The translations under genes and the position numbers were made by a program. A DNA stretch of 60,571 nucleotides from an uncultured Clostridia bacterium (lineage in GTDB: Bacteria; Bacillota; Clostridia; Christensenellales; CAG-138), in contig CALGGM010000074.1 in the NCBI GenBank assembly GCA_937915925.1, forward strand, positions 1-60,571. The letters are read 5' to 3'. Shown here in pieces: positions 16,776 through 24,257 of the stretch. The notes beneath the pieces were generated by a model. It saw nothing but the letters and a program-made list of their open reading frames with translations. It was not told the DNA's origin and ran no database searches. Each line of letters begins with the position of its first letter. The stretch's first letter is position 1.

Positions 16776-17777
16776 ATGAAAACGGTTTTAAAGTATATCA
16801 AAGCGTATGCGCTCGCCGTCGCGGCGCCGGTCGTCCTGATGCTCCTGCTGCTCTTGATCTCGCCCGAGACCAGAAGCTTCGCAGCGGTATGGAACGTGAT
16901 CCTGCAGTCCCTTGCGCCGGCGGTGCTCGGCTGGGGCGTGCTGTTCAACATGAAGATCGGGAACTGGGACTTCTCGATCGGCGCGCGCATCGTGCTCACC
17001 ACGATCCTCGCGGGCAACTTCGCCATGCAGATCACGACGGCGCTGGGGCTCGGCGCAGCGGGCTTTGTACCGCTTCTGATCGTCCTGTCCGTCCTGATCG
17101 GCATCATCCTCGGCGTGATCGTCGGCGCAGCGTATTATTTCCTGCAGATCCCGACGCTGATCGTCTCCATCGGTCTGATGCTCATTATGGAGAGCCTGAC
17201 GCGCATCCTGTACAACGGCGCGGGCATCCACATCGGCAACGAGTACATGGTGCTCGGCAAGATGCCGTGGAACCTGATCCTGTTTGTGATCTTCTTCGTG
17301 TTCGCTTCGATCCTGTACTATAAGCGCAAGGTCGGCTATAGCGTGCGCGCAGTCGGCAGCAACCCGGTCGTGGCAAAGACGAACGGCATCAACCCGAAGC
17401 TTCTCAAAGCGGAAGCGCTGGCGCTGTCCGGCATCTTCGCGGGTCTGTACTCGCTGATGAGCCTCTCCGCAACGGGCGTGCAGTCCGCGGTGCAGGGCAC
17501 CATGGGCAGCGCGGCGGCGGTGTTCGACGCGATGATGTGCGTTCTCATCGGTATGTCCATCGCGGGCAAGGGCAACATCATGTTCGGCGTGTTCGCCGGC
17601 GCGATCGTCACCCAGCTTCTGAAGATGGGCATGATGGCGATCGGACTTCCCACCACCTTCAACAAGGTCGTCATCGGCGTGTTCGTCGTCATCTTCATGG
17701 TCGGTTCCTCGCGTGCCGATCTGTTCCAGAAGCTCGGCGCAAAGCTTCGCCGCAAAAAGCCGGAAGCGGAGGCATGA
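16776..17777 (+). CDS. Sugar ABC importer permease 2 (RbsC type)
   Basis: 333 aa, eight or more membrane segments. The start at 16776 follows GAGAGGTAAGG; an upstream frame to 16710 runs through the hairpin and is rejected. Motifs match permease 1: MKIGNWDFSIGARIVLTTIL, YFLQIPTLIVSIGLMLIMES, VGSNPVVAKTNGINPKLLKAE, and the Gly/Ala-rich GTMGSAAAVFDAMMCVLIGM. It is the last gene of the operon and is followed by an intrinsic terminator. The separation from permease 1 by the binding-protein gene is less common than having both permeases adjacent. Confidence 0.9.
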   Translation: MKTVLKYIKAYALAVAAPVVLMLLLLLISPETRSFAAVWNVILQSLAPAVLGWGVLFNMKIGNWDFSIGARIVLTTILAGNFAMQITTALGLGAAGFVPLLIVLSVLIGIILGVIVGAAYYFLQIPTLIVSIGLMLIMESLTRILYNGAGIHIGNEYMVLGKMPWNLILFVIFFVFASILYYKRKVGYSVRAVGSNPVVAKTNGINPKLLKAEALALSGIFAGLYSLMSLSATGVQSAVQGTMGSAAAVFDAMMCVLIGMSIAGKGNIMFGVFAGAIVTQLLKMGMMAIGLPTTFNKVVIGVFVVIFMVGSSRADLFQKLGAKLRRKKPEAEA

Positions 17778-17817
17778 TTCCCGCATCCATACTTTAAAAA
17801 CCGATCCGTATACTCTC

Positions 17818-17845
17818 AAGCCGCCCGTAACGGGCGGCTTTTATC
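17818..17845 (+). terminator. Intrinsic terminator of the beta-glucoside operon
   Basis: AAGCCGCCCG (17818-17827) - TAA - CGGGCGGCTT stem followed by TTTTAT. A strong GC stem with T run. Confidence 0.92.
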
Positions 17846-17850
17846 GTTCC

Positions 17851-17879
17851 TTGACAAGCACAGCATAAGATTATACAAT
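17851..17879 (+). promoter_or_regulatory. Promoter of the aldo/keto reductase gene
   Basis: Consensus TTGACA (17851-17856), 17-base spacer, TACAAT (17874-17879), just after the preceding terminator. Confidence 0.75.
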
Positions 17880-17919
17880 ATCCTATATTGAACGACGCGA
17901 TCATGAAGGAGGGCAAAGC

Positions 17920-19032
17920 ATGGAACGGTTCGAGGGGCTTTTGAAGGGCAAGTTCGGCTTCGGCTGTATGCGAATGCAGAACGACGCGGAGGGCAATGTG
18001 GATATGGAAAACTTCTGCGCGATGGTGGACTGCTTCCTCGACGCGGGGTTTAATTACTTCGATACGGCGCATGTGTATTTCGACGGCAGGAGCGAGCTCG
18101 CGTTGAAGGAAGGCCTGACGAGCCGCTATCCGCGCGACCGCTACGTTCTCACCAACAAGCTGACCACGCACTGCTTCGAAACGGAAGAGGAGATCCTTCC
18201 GCTGTTTCAGACGCAGCTTGACGCCTGCGGGGTCGACTATTTCGATTTTTACCTCTTTCATGCGATGTGCGCGCCGTACTATGAGAAGTTCACGAACACG
18301 CACGCGTTCGAGATCGTAAAGGACTTGAAGGCGCAGGGCAGGGTGAAGCACATCGGCATGTCGTTTCACGATTCGCCCGACGTGCTCGACCGCATCCTCT
18401 CGGAGCATCCGGAGATCGAGATCGTGCAGATCCAGTATAACTACCTCGACCTCGACGATCCGAACGTGCAGTCCGCGGCGTGCCTCGACATATGCAGAAA
18501 GCACGACAAGCCCGTGCTCGTGATGGAGCCGGTCAAGGGCGGCGGACTGGTGTTCTTGCCCGACGAGGCGATCGAGACGCTGAACGCGCTCGAGGAGGGC
18601 TCGCCGGCGTCGATTGCGCTGCGCTTTGCCGCTGAGCCGGACGAGGTCGTTATGGTGCTTTCCGGCGTCACGACGCTTGCGCAGATGCGGGAGAACGTCG
18701 CGCTGATGTCCGTACGGGAGCCGCTTTCCGCGCGCGCCCACGCCGCGATCGCCGAGGTGCGCGAGCGGATCCATTCGCTGAAGCTGATCGAGTGTACCGC
18801 CTGCCGTTACTGCACGGACGGCTGCCCGATGCAGATCAACATCCCCGGGATCTTCCGCTGCGTGAACGACAAGACAAAGTTCCCGAACCGTCCGCACACC
18901 CGCTACGCCGCCGTCACCGCAAAGGGCGGCAAGGCGTCGGACTGCATCGCGTGCGGCGCGTGCGAGGAAATCTGCCCGCAGCATCTCCCGATCCGCGATC
19001 TTTTGGAGCAGGCAGCCGCACTGTTTGAATAA
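17920..19032 (+). CDS. Aldo/keto reductase with C-terminal ferredoxin-type 4Fe-4S domain
   Basis: 370 aa. The AKR barrel (residues 1-280) shows GFGCMRM, NYFDTAHVYFDGRSE (Asp/Tyr of the active site), YVLTNKL (Lys) and IGMSFHDSP (His). The C-terminus has two cysteine clusters, CTACRYCTDGCP near residue 291 and CIACGACEEICP near residue 345, the usual bacterial ferredoxin pattern seen in the MPN_1-like AKR group of anaerobes. It probably reduces a carbonyl with NAD(P)H, or transfers electrons through the cluster; the substrate is unknown. It is monocistronic, with its own promoter and an AGGAGG site. Confidence 0.92.
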   Translation: MERFEGLLKGKFGFGCMRMQNDAEGNVDMENFCAMVDCFLDAGFNYFDTAHVYFDGRSELALKEGLTSRYPRDRYVLTNKLTTHCFETEEEILPLFQTQLDACGVDYFDFYLFHAMCAPYYEKFTNTHAFEIVKDLKAQGRVKHIGMSFHDSPDVLDRILSEHPEIEIVQIQYNYLDLDDPNVQSAACLDICRKHDKPVLVMEPVKGGGLVFLPDEAIETLNALEEGSPASIALRFAAEPDEVVMVLSGVTTLAQMRENVALMSVREPLSARAHAAIAEVRERIHSLKLIECTACRYCTDGCPMQINIPGIFRCVNDKTKFPNRPHTRYAAVTAKGGKASDCIACGACEEICPQHLPIRDLLEQAAALFE

Positions 19033-19073
19033 GGGACGGCTTGTCTCTTTTGCGGCGGCAGGCGCTAAATTTG

Positions 19074-19102
19074 TTGACAAAGAAGCGATTTCCCTATATA
19101 CT
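19074..19102 (+). promoter_or_regulatory. Promoter of the small lipoprotein gene
   Basis: TTGACA (19074-19079), 17-base spacer, TATACT (19097-19102): near-perfect sigma-A boxes. Confidence 0.8.
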
Positions 19103-19134
19103 GAAAACGGAATATCGAGGGAGGTATTGATACA

Positions 19135-19470
19135 ATGAAGAAAACAATTGCAGTTTTGTTGGTTGCAATCATGGTGCTGTCCTTTGTTGCATGCGGCGGT
19201 TCTTCCGTTACGGAAGCGGAGCTCGTCGGCACATGGACGGTCACGGCAGCGAATGCGGAGGGCGGCGATATCCTGGTCGGCACGACCCTGACGTTCAACA
19301 GCGACAAGACCTATGACTGGACGCTGATGGGCATGAGCTTCATGAGCGGCACGTTCGAGATGCGCGGCGGCTTCCTGTATCTCGACGATCAGAAGGAAAT
19401 GGTCTCGATCAACGACAATACGATGACCATCAAGGATGCATCCGGCGACATGACGCTTGTGAAGAACTGA
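19135..19470 (+). CDS. Small lipoprotein, lipocalin-like/DUF-type
   Basis: 111 aa. A lipoprotein signal, MKKTIAVLLVAIMVLSFVAC, is followed by a beta-rich domain starting LVGTWTVTAANAEGG and containing LTFNSDKTYDWTLMG and a terminal MTIKDASGDMTLVKN. The W..T/G-T-W pattern is common in small extracellular lipocalin-like proteins of Clostridia (several DUFs). No function can be read. It has a strong promoter (19074-19102), a GGGAGG site, and a downstream hairpin at 19524-19551, so it is a single-gene unit and possibly well expressed. Confidence 0.75.
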   Translation: MKKTIAVLLVAIMVLSFVACGGSSVTEAELVGTWTVTAANAEGGDILVGTTLTFNSDKTYDWTLMGMSFMSGTFEMRGGFLYLDDQKEMVSINDNTMTIKDASGDMTLVKN

Positions 19471-19523
19471 AAAGGGAAGAACAAAAGGGGCTTTCGGAAG
19501 CACTCTGAAAGAGAAATTTCAAA

Positions 19524-19556
19524 AGCACAGTCGGTTTTCATCGGCTGTGCTATTTC
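19524..19556 (+). terminator. Hairpin, possible terminator of the small lipoprotein gene
   Basis: AGCACAG (19524-19530) pairs with CTGTGCT (19545-19551), followed by ATTTCG. The T run is weak. Confidence 0.5.
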
Positions 19557-19557
19557 G

Positions 19558-19586
19558 TTGCACCGTATCGGAATCCGTGATAGAAT
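19558..19586 (+). promoter_or_regulatory. Promoter of the GNAT gene at 19623
   Basis: TTGCAC (19558-19563), 17-base spacer, TAGAAT (19581-19586). Confidence 0.65.
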
Positions 19587-19622
19587 GGATTCAACAAATC
19601 GGGATTAGAAAAAGGAGAACAG

Positions 19623-20399
19623 ATGACAACGCAGGATTTGTTTCAAATCGCAATGCATCAATCCGCTGAAGACATCGGATGCAGCACGGAGGATTTTCTT
19701 TCGGATCGTAATACTGTCGTTCCTTTCAAACTCGGACCAAAGGCAAAGAAGTATTACCATCTTCCCATCGGATGCAATTTCATCTCTTACGGCAATAATG
19801 TCGTGGCGTCTTCCACAGAGGAACTGTTTGACCTTGTGAAAGCGTACGTGGAACGATTTGATTTCTACCATTGTTTTGAGACGCCGAATCTGCGCTGGCT
19901 GAACCGGAGACTGGAACCGTTGGGACAAACGGTTTGCTTTATGGCGGAGTATTATTTGCCGGATTTACAGAAACTCAAGAAACTGCCATGTCCATACGAA
20001 ACGCGGTTGTTGGAGAAAGCTGATTTTGAAGAGCTGTATGTACCGGAGTGGTCGAACGCCCTTTGCCGCGACAGAAAGCATTTGGACGTTTTGGGCATTG
20101 GAGCATATGACGGCGGGAAGCTGATCGGATTGGCGGGGTGCTCGGCTGATGCGGAAGAAATGTGGCAAATCGGTGTGGATGTTTTACCGGAATATCGGAA
20201 AAGGGGTATCGCATCCGCAATCACCTCGCAGCTGGCGATCGAAATCGAAGCGCGGGGTAAGGTTCCGTTTTATTGCTCCGCCTGGTCAAATATCCGGTCC
20301 GTCAGAAACGCCGTCAAAAGCGGCTTTTTACCGGCATGGGTAGAAATGACCGTAAAACCGGCAGCAAAGGTGGACGAAATGAATGGGGATTGCAAATAA
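19623..20399 (+). CDS. GNAT family N-acetyltransferase
   Basis: 258 aa. The acetyl-CoA-binding GNAT motif is in the C-terminal half: GVDVLPEYRKRGIASAITSQLAIEIEARG (about residues 182-210), followed by YCSAWSNIRSVRNAVKSGFLP. The N-terminal 110 residues are an extra domain of no clear family. It has its own promoter and an AAAGGAGA site. The substrate is unknown. The base composition (lower GC, A-rich third positions) differs from its neighbours, a mild sign of recent acquisition. Confidence 0.85.
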   Translation: MTTQDLFQIAMHQSAEDIGCSTEDFLSDRNTVVPFKLGPKAKKYYHLPIGCNFISYGNNVVASSTEELFDLVKAYVERFDFYHCFETPNLRWLNRRLEPLGQTVCFMAEYYLPDLQKLKKLPCPYETRLLEKADFEELYVPEWSNALCRDRKHLDVLGIGAYDGGKLIGLAGCSADAEEMWQIGVDVLPEYRKRGIASAITSQLAIEIEARGKVPFYCSAWSNIRSVRNAVKSGFLPAWVEMTVKPAAKVDEMNGDCK

Positions 20400-20516
20400 C
20401 AATTCCGGTTTGTCGGAGAAACACATTTGATTATACTTCCTTTTCGGAAGGGCTTTGCTTGTTTGAAACACACGTATCACCGCATGGTGGCGTGTAAGTG
20501 CGCTCGCCGAAAAAAA

Positions 20517-20640
20517 GAGGCTTCCCCCTTGGGTGGGGAAGCTGTCACCGATAGGTGACTGATGAGGGGGATGTATCCGGGCAAACATCACCTCATCCGC
20601 CTCGTTCCTCGGCACCTTCCCCATCAAGGGGAAGGCTTTT
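20517..20640. repeat. Palindromic element, family A (copy 2)
   Basis: Two inverted units. The left carries CTTCCCCCTTGGGTGGGGAAG and the small hairpin GTCACC-GATA-GGTGAC, ending TGATGAGGGGGATG; the right reads CATCACCTCATCCG to CACCTTCCCCATCAAGGGGA in the opposite sense. The 298-base gap 20400-20697 holds nothing else that I can support. Confidence 0.8.
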
Positions 20641-20697
20641 GGATGCGTTTGAAAACCGCCCTTTAAAGAACTCCTCTTTGAGCCCCTTATTCTTTTA

Positions 20698-21411
20698 TCA
20701 TAGCAGGAGATCGGATAGATCTTCGATCTCGATCGCGCTTTCGGGAAGCGACAGGGGGCGGGGTCCGGACTGCCATGTGTGTATGTAGCGGCTCTTCAGT
20801 CCCGCGGCGTCTGCGCCGCCGATGTCGGCGACGGCGTCGTTTCCGACCATGACCGCCGTGCTGCGGTCGACGCCGTACCGCGCAAGAAGCAGCTCAAACA
20901 GCCCGCGGTACGGCTTTTTCATGCCCGCGTCCGAGGAGAGGATGATCCCGTCGAACAGGTCGGAAATGCCGATCGCTTCGAGTTCAAAAAGCGTAAAGCA
21001 CGACTGCGCGTTGGACAGCAGATAGGTCTTCGCGCCGCGCGCCCGCAGCGCTGTGAGCGTTTCCGCCGCGTGCGGCATGGCGGCAAGGCGCTTCGTGGAA
21101 AGCCTTCGAAACATCGCCGCAAGCTTAGAGGCGTCGGAATCGTTGAAGCCCTGTTCAAGAAGCATCCGGCAAAAGACGTTTTTAAGCTCCGGCTCGACAA
21201 ACGGAAGCGGCACGTCCGGCTCCGCCGCGCTGCGCTGTTCCGTTTCATCCGCGCAAAGGCGCAGGTATGCTTCGCGAAAGGTCTTTCCGGTATGCCGAAG
21301 ACCGAACGCCGCGCTGTCCCTTGCGACGGCGTCCCAGAACGCCTCGGGCGCTTCATCCGTCCAGATGTCGGCAAGCGTCCCGTAAAGGTCAAAGATGTAG
21401 CTTGAGAACAC
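20698..21411 (-). CDS. HAD family hydrolase (haloacid dehalogenase-like, subclass IA)
   Basis: 237 aa. The start is the GTG at 21411-21409, five bases after the TetR stop, with GAGG upstream; longer frames run through the TetR gene. HAD motif I is FDLYGTLADI, with Tyr in place of the second Asp (the DxYGT form common in haloacid dehalogenase-like members); motif II is LLSNAQ; motif III is the K in GMKKPYRGLF; motif IV is MVGNDAVADIGGADAAGL. It may be a phosphatase or dehalogenase with an unknown small substrate. It is cotranscribed with, and probably controlled by, the TetR protein encoded just upstream. Confidence 0.85.
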   Translation of the reverse strand: MFSSYIFDLYGTLADIWTDEAPEAFWDAVARDSAAFGLRHTGKTFREAYLRLCADETEQRSAAEPDVPLPFVEPELKNVFCRMLLEQGFNDSDASKLAAMFRRLSTKRLAAMPHAAETLTALRARGAKTYLLSNAQSCFTLFELEAIGISDLFDGIILSSDAGMKKPYRGLFELLLARYGVDRSTAVMVGNDAVADIGGADAAGLKSRYIHTWQSGPRPLSLPESAIEIEDLSDLLL

Positions 21412-21416
21412 GCGGT

Positions 21417-21998
21417 TTACCTCGCTTCCTGCAAAAAGCCGATCCCCTGCAGCATGATGCGTTCCGTGTCGGCGGCAAGCGCGGACAGCCCTTCTTCGCC
21501 GCCGTTCTGCAGCGCGCAGGAAATCAACGAGATGCAGCCGCCGATGATAAACGTGTAAAAGAGATCGATGCGCGCCTGGCTCACGTTCGGGTAGGCGCGC
21601 TTGCAGCTTTCCATGTACCGCGTCCGACCCGCCTGAATCAGTCGGTACGCGAACGCCTGATCGCCGTTCGGACCGAGCGTCACGCGGCAGAAGTCCGCGT
21701 TCTTTTCCAGACAGGCAAACACGCTTTTCGTCACATGCAGGGAAGGACGCGGCTCCGCGATGTCGGCGGCAGAGGGGTTCAGCGCCGTGACGAACTCCGC
21801 TTCGATCTCCGCCTCGATCTGCTCCATCAGGTCGAACACGTCCGCGTAATGCGCGTAAAACGTGCCGCGGTTGAGCTCGGCGCGCTCGCAAAGCTCCTTC
21901 ACGGTGATGCTTCGAAGCGGTTTTTCGGCGAGCAGCGCGGTAAGCGCTTCTCTCAGCCTCTTTTTGGTCGTGCGAACACGGTGTTCCGGATTCTTCAA
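21417..21998 (-). CDS. TetR/AcrR family regulator (TetR_C-type C-terminal domain)
   Basis: 193 aa. The helix-turn-helix is at residues 10-52: KRLREALTALLAEKPLRSIT, then VKELCERAELNRGTFYAHYADVFDLM. The C-terminal domain ends with LFYTFIIGGCISLISCALQN, as in the DhaS-like/TetR_C_8 group. It is the first gene of a two-gene unit with the HAD hydrolase. About 90 bases upstream is a perfect 25-base AT-rich palindrome (22086-22110) that contains the -10 boxes of this promoter and of a divergent one, a strong candidate for its operator. Confidence 0.87.
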   Translation of the reverse strand: MKNPEHRVRTTKKRLREALTALLAEKPLRSITVKELCERAELNRGTFYAHYADVFDLMEQIEAEIEAEFVTALNPSAADIAEPRPSLHVTKSVFACLEKNADFCRVTLGPNGDQAFAYRLIQAGRTRYMESCKRAYPNVSQARIDLFYTFIIGGCISLISCALQNGGEEGLSALAADTERIMLQGIGFLQEAR

Positions 21999-22085
21999 TT
22001 TGAATTTCCTTTCTCTTTCCCACGAACCAAACGAAAAATTTTTTCGTAATCAGACAGGATTCACTAAAATTGTCGGTTGAATCGT

Positions 22086-22110
22086 GTATTATTATATTAT
22101 ATAATAATAC
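22086..22110. promoter_or_regulatory. Candidate TetR operator: perfect 25-base palindrome over two divergent promoters
   Basis: Arms GTATTATTATAT and ATATAATAATAC around a central T. The minus-strand promoter TTGATT (22129-22124) - 17 - TATTAT (22106-22101) reads to the TetR-HAD genes. The plus-strand promoter TTGAAT (22077-22082) - 17 - TATAAT (22100-22105) reads rightward. Their -10 boxes overlap inside the palindrome. Confidence 0.7.
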
Positions 22111-22111
22111 A

Positions 22112-22310
22112 AAACAACCAATAAATCAACACGCTGTATGTATTTTTTTACAGCGATCCGATTTGCCGGCGGTTCTGCTTGATGATTCTCAAACCGTTCG
22201 GCAAAGAGGCCGGTCGCACATGACCGAAAGGGCGCTGTTATCCTCTCATTCTCCAGATAAGCGCCGCCTCACTAAGACCCCTTCGCGTGATGAACGAAGG
22301 GGTCTTTTTT
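22112..22310 (+). ncRNA. Candidate structured non-coding RNA (about 200 nt)
   Basis: No credible reading frame, yet it has a full promoter (22077-22105) and a strong terminator (stem AAGACCCCTTCG at 22274-22285 with CGAAGGGGTCTT at 22295-22306, then T run to 22310). Four further stems are readable: CGCTGT/ACAGCG (22132-22154); TTGCCG plus CGGTT pairing with AACCG plus CGGCAA (22163-22204); CGGTC/GACCG (22211-22226); and GGCGC plus TTATC pairing with GATAA plus GCGCC (22231-22265). AGAGG (22205-22209) could also pair with CCTCT in the last loop. I compared it from memory with 6S, SRP RNA, T-box and c-di-GMP riboswitches and saw no match. The class is unknown. Confidence 0.5.
22274..22310 (+). 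terminator. Strong intrinsic terminator (12-bp stem)
   Basis: AAGACCCCTTCG - 9-base loop - CGAAGGGGTCTT followed by TTTT. It closes the candidate RNA transcript. Confidence 0.9.
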
Positions 22311-22507
22311 GGAGTGAAGAGATAAGAGTGAAGAGTGAAGAGTTGATGTAGATTTTCCTTCGGAAAATCTTCGTTATTTGAGCGCCCCTTGTCAGGGGAG
22401 CTGCCGAGGGAGCCGAGGCTGAGGGGTAGTTCCAAAACAATCAAGGTGGATTTTCCTCCGGAAAATCTTCCTATTCTTTTCACTTTTCTCTCTTCTCTCT
22501 TCTCTTT
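22311..22507. repeat. Composite element: inverted family D repeats flanking a family A unit (copy 3)
   Basis: Left arm: purine tract GAGTGAAGAGTGAAGAG, then hairpin GATTTTCCTTCGGAAAATC (22351-22369). Right arm, inverted: hairpin GATTTTCCTCCGGAAAATC (22449-22467), then pyrimidine tract CTTTTCACTTTTCTCTC. Between them lies a family A unit (22381-22433: CCCCTTGTCAGGGGAGC to GAGGGGTAG). It abuts the stop of the gene at 22508. Confidence 0.7.
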
Positions 22508-23335
22508 CTATATTTCCTCCGGCAGCGGGGTCAGGCGCAACCAGTAGCCCGTGCCGTCGCGATCGCGAAGATAGCGCGTAAAGCCCAGCAGCGCGCGCGG
22601 CGGGCGCGGTGCCGCGCGTCCCCGCACCGCAAGGATATGGACCGTCTGCCCGTTCGGACGCCGCCACGTCCCCTCGTAATGCGGCAGCACGTCCGTTCCC
22701 TCGATGTACCGCCACCGCGCGCCCGGAAACTCCTGCAAAAACAGATCGAGCCCCGAATCGCCGAAATCCGATCGATTATCCTCTTTATGCACCAAGTTAT
22801 CCACCGATTCGGTGGGAGGCGTCCCCTCATATGCGGCATAGAACGCGTCCGCGCGGCGCAGCAGCAGCGAAAAGTCCGCCGCTTCCTGCGCGGCGTCCGA
22901 GATGCTTTGCGGTTCGGCGGGATCTTCTATGGGATTATTTTGGGGCAAGCCTTCTGCGATTACAGTTTGTTCCGCATCTTCTTTCGCCGCTATGGTGCGA
23001 ATTTGGGGCAAGTCGTCTGAAACGGATGTATCAACCGCCTGCGCGGTAGATATGGTGCGATTTTGGGATAGCCTTGCGTGGTAGCGTTGCATCGGCGCGG
23101 CGTCCTTGTTTGCGGCAAAGCAGGTCACGCGGTCCCCGTCCGTGCCGAGAACGGCGGCAGCGTTCGAAAGCCGCGTCTCCATTTCGGGACGGATCGGCAC
23201 GGCGGCGGTTTCGGAGAACAGCGTAAAGCGCCCCTCGACGGGCGCGGTCACGGTGAGCCGCACGCGGTCGTTTTCCACGCGCACGAGCCCCGCGGGTCTG
23301 CCGTCCGGGCGCTTCAGGATCCAGTAGTCAAGCAT
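22508..23335 (-). CDS. Hypothetical protein, two-part with acidic linker
   Basis: 275 aa from the ATG at 23335 behind GAGGTG; no family recognised. The N-terminal ~95 residues (MLDYWILKRPDGRPAGLVRV onward) look like a beta-rich domain with YARLS/FTLFSETA-like strands. Residues about 95-190 are a variable, Gln/Asp/Glu-rich linker. The C-terminal ~80 residues (FPGARWRYIEGTDVLPHYEG to TRYLRDRDGTGYWLRLTPL) form a second compact domain rich in aromatics. No signal peptide or membrane segment. It is divergent from uppP, with 75 bases between the starts. I cannot assign a function; presence in a small clade of Clostridia is my guess. Confidence 0.7.
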   Translation of the reverse strand: MLDYWILKRPDGRPAGLVRVENDRVRLTVTAPVEGRFTLFSETAAVPIRPEMETRLSNAAAVLGTDGDRVTCFAANKDAAPMQRYHARLSQNRTISTAQAVDTSVSDDLPQIRTIAAKEDAEQTVIAEGLPQNNPIEDPAEPQSISDAAQEAADFSLLLRRADAFYAAYEGTPPTESVDNLVHKEDNRSDFGDSGLDLFLQEFPGARWRYIEGTDVLPHYEGTWRRPNGQTVHILAVRGRAAPRPPRALLGFTRYLRDRDGTGYWLRLTPLPEEI

Positions 23336-23353
23336 GAAATCACCTCGCATCTA

Positions 23354-23382
23354 TTGTATTTTTTTCGTTTTCATAGTATGAT
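23354..23382 (+). promoter_or_regulatory. Promoter of the uppP-rqcP-ispDF-uvrA run
   Basis: TTGTAT (23354-23359), 17-base spacer, TATGAT (23377-23382), 29 bases before the uppP start. Confidence 0.6.
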
Positions 23383-23410
23383 ACAATTAGAGTATTATCG
23401 GAGGTAATCT

Positions 23411-24256
23411 ATGATTTATCTGATTGCATTATTGCTCGGACTGGTGCAGGGGCTTGCGGAGTTTCTGCCGATCTCGAGCTCGGGGCATCTGTTCCTCGTA
23501 TCGAAGCTGACGAACGGCGCGGTCAACGAGGCGTACTTCGGTTCGTTCTTCACCGTCATGCTGCATGTTGCGACGCTGATCGCGGTCATCGTGATCTATC
23601 GCGAGCAGGTCCGGTCCATTTTGCGGCACCCGATTCAGCCGCTGACGCTGCATCTGATCGTGGCGACCCTGCCGACGGTGGTGTTCGCGCTCGTTCTGAA
23701 AAAGTTCGACGCGCTCGATCAGTGGCTCGACGAGGGCAATCTGCTCGGGTTCAGCTTCCTGCTCACGACCGTGTTTTTAACGGTCAGCGAGCTTTTATGC
23801 CGCAGGCGCAAGCCCGCAAAATCGCTCGAAACGATGCGATGGACCGACGCGCTTGCCATCGGCGGCATGCAGGCGATCGGCGTACTGCCCGGCGTTTCGC
23901 GTTCCGGCTCGACGATCGCAGGCGCATTGGGGATGCGGCTCGATCGCAAGAGCGCAGCGAACTTCTCGTTTTTGATGTCGATCCCGGCGATCCTCGGCGG
24001 GCTGGTACTGGAGCTCTATAAGCTCGTCAAGAGCACGGACGCGCCCGCGATGACGTTCGAGTACGGCGCGGCGATGATCCTTTCGATGCTCGTTGCGGCG
24101 ATCTCGGGGTACTTTGCGATGCGGTTCATGATCCGGCTGATCACGAAAAAGGGGCTTCTGGGCTTCGCGGTCTACACCGGCGTGCTCGGGATCGCGGTGC
24201 TGATTCTGCAGTTTACGAACACGCTCGGCTTCGGCTTCACGCCGTTCGGAGGTTAA
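23411..24256 (+). CDS. uppP: Undecaprenyl-diphosphate phosphatase
   Basis: 281 aa integral membrane protein. It dephosphorylates undecaprenyl diphosphate so that the lipid carrier for peptidoglycan and other wall polymers is recycled; overproduction gives bacitracin resistance. The two family motifs are complete: LGLVQGLAEFLPISSSGHL near the N-terminus and GVLPGVSRSGSTIAGAL near residue 160. Eight or so membrane helices fit the BacA fold. The start follows GGAGG. The next gene begins two bases after its stop, so it heads a tight run with rqcP, ispDF and uvrA; linkage with ispDF makes sense, since both serve polyprenyl carriers. Confidence 0.96.
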   Translation: MIYLIALLLGLVQGLAEFLPISSSGHLFLVSKLTNGAVNEAYFGSFFTVMLHVATLIAVIVIYREQVRSILRHPIQPLTLHLIVATLPTVVFALVLKKFDALDQWLDEGNLLGFSFLLTTVFLTVSELLCRRRKPAKSLETMRWTDALAIGGMQAIGVLPGVSRSGSTIAGALGMRLDRKSAANFSFLMSIPAILGGLVLELYKLVKSTDAPAMTFEYGAAMILSMLVAAISGYFAMRFMIRLITKKGLLGFAVYTGVLGIAVLILQFTNTLGFGFTPFGG

Positions 24257-24257
24257 C

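Noticed and set aside
15494..19503. Long minus-strand open frames opposite the sugar-binding protein, permease and aldo/keto reductase genes
   Set aside because: They are antisense to well-recognised genes with ribosome binding sites and have His/Arg/Asp-rich composition typical of shadows.
22112..22310. 6S RNA, SRP RNA, T-box or c-di-GMP riboswitch identity for the candidate RNA
   Set aside because: There is no long closing stem with central bubble (6S), no GGAAG-type SRP loop, no T-box GGTGGNACC motif, and no downstream gene on that strand for a riboswitch to control.
22070..22351. A 93-codon plus-strand frame across the palindrome and candidate RNA
   Set aside because: It starts upstream of the promoter, runs through the terminator and repeat, and has no ribosome binding site or protein-like sequence.
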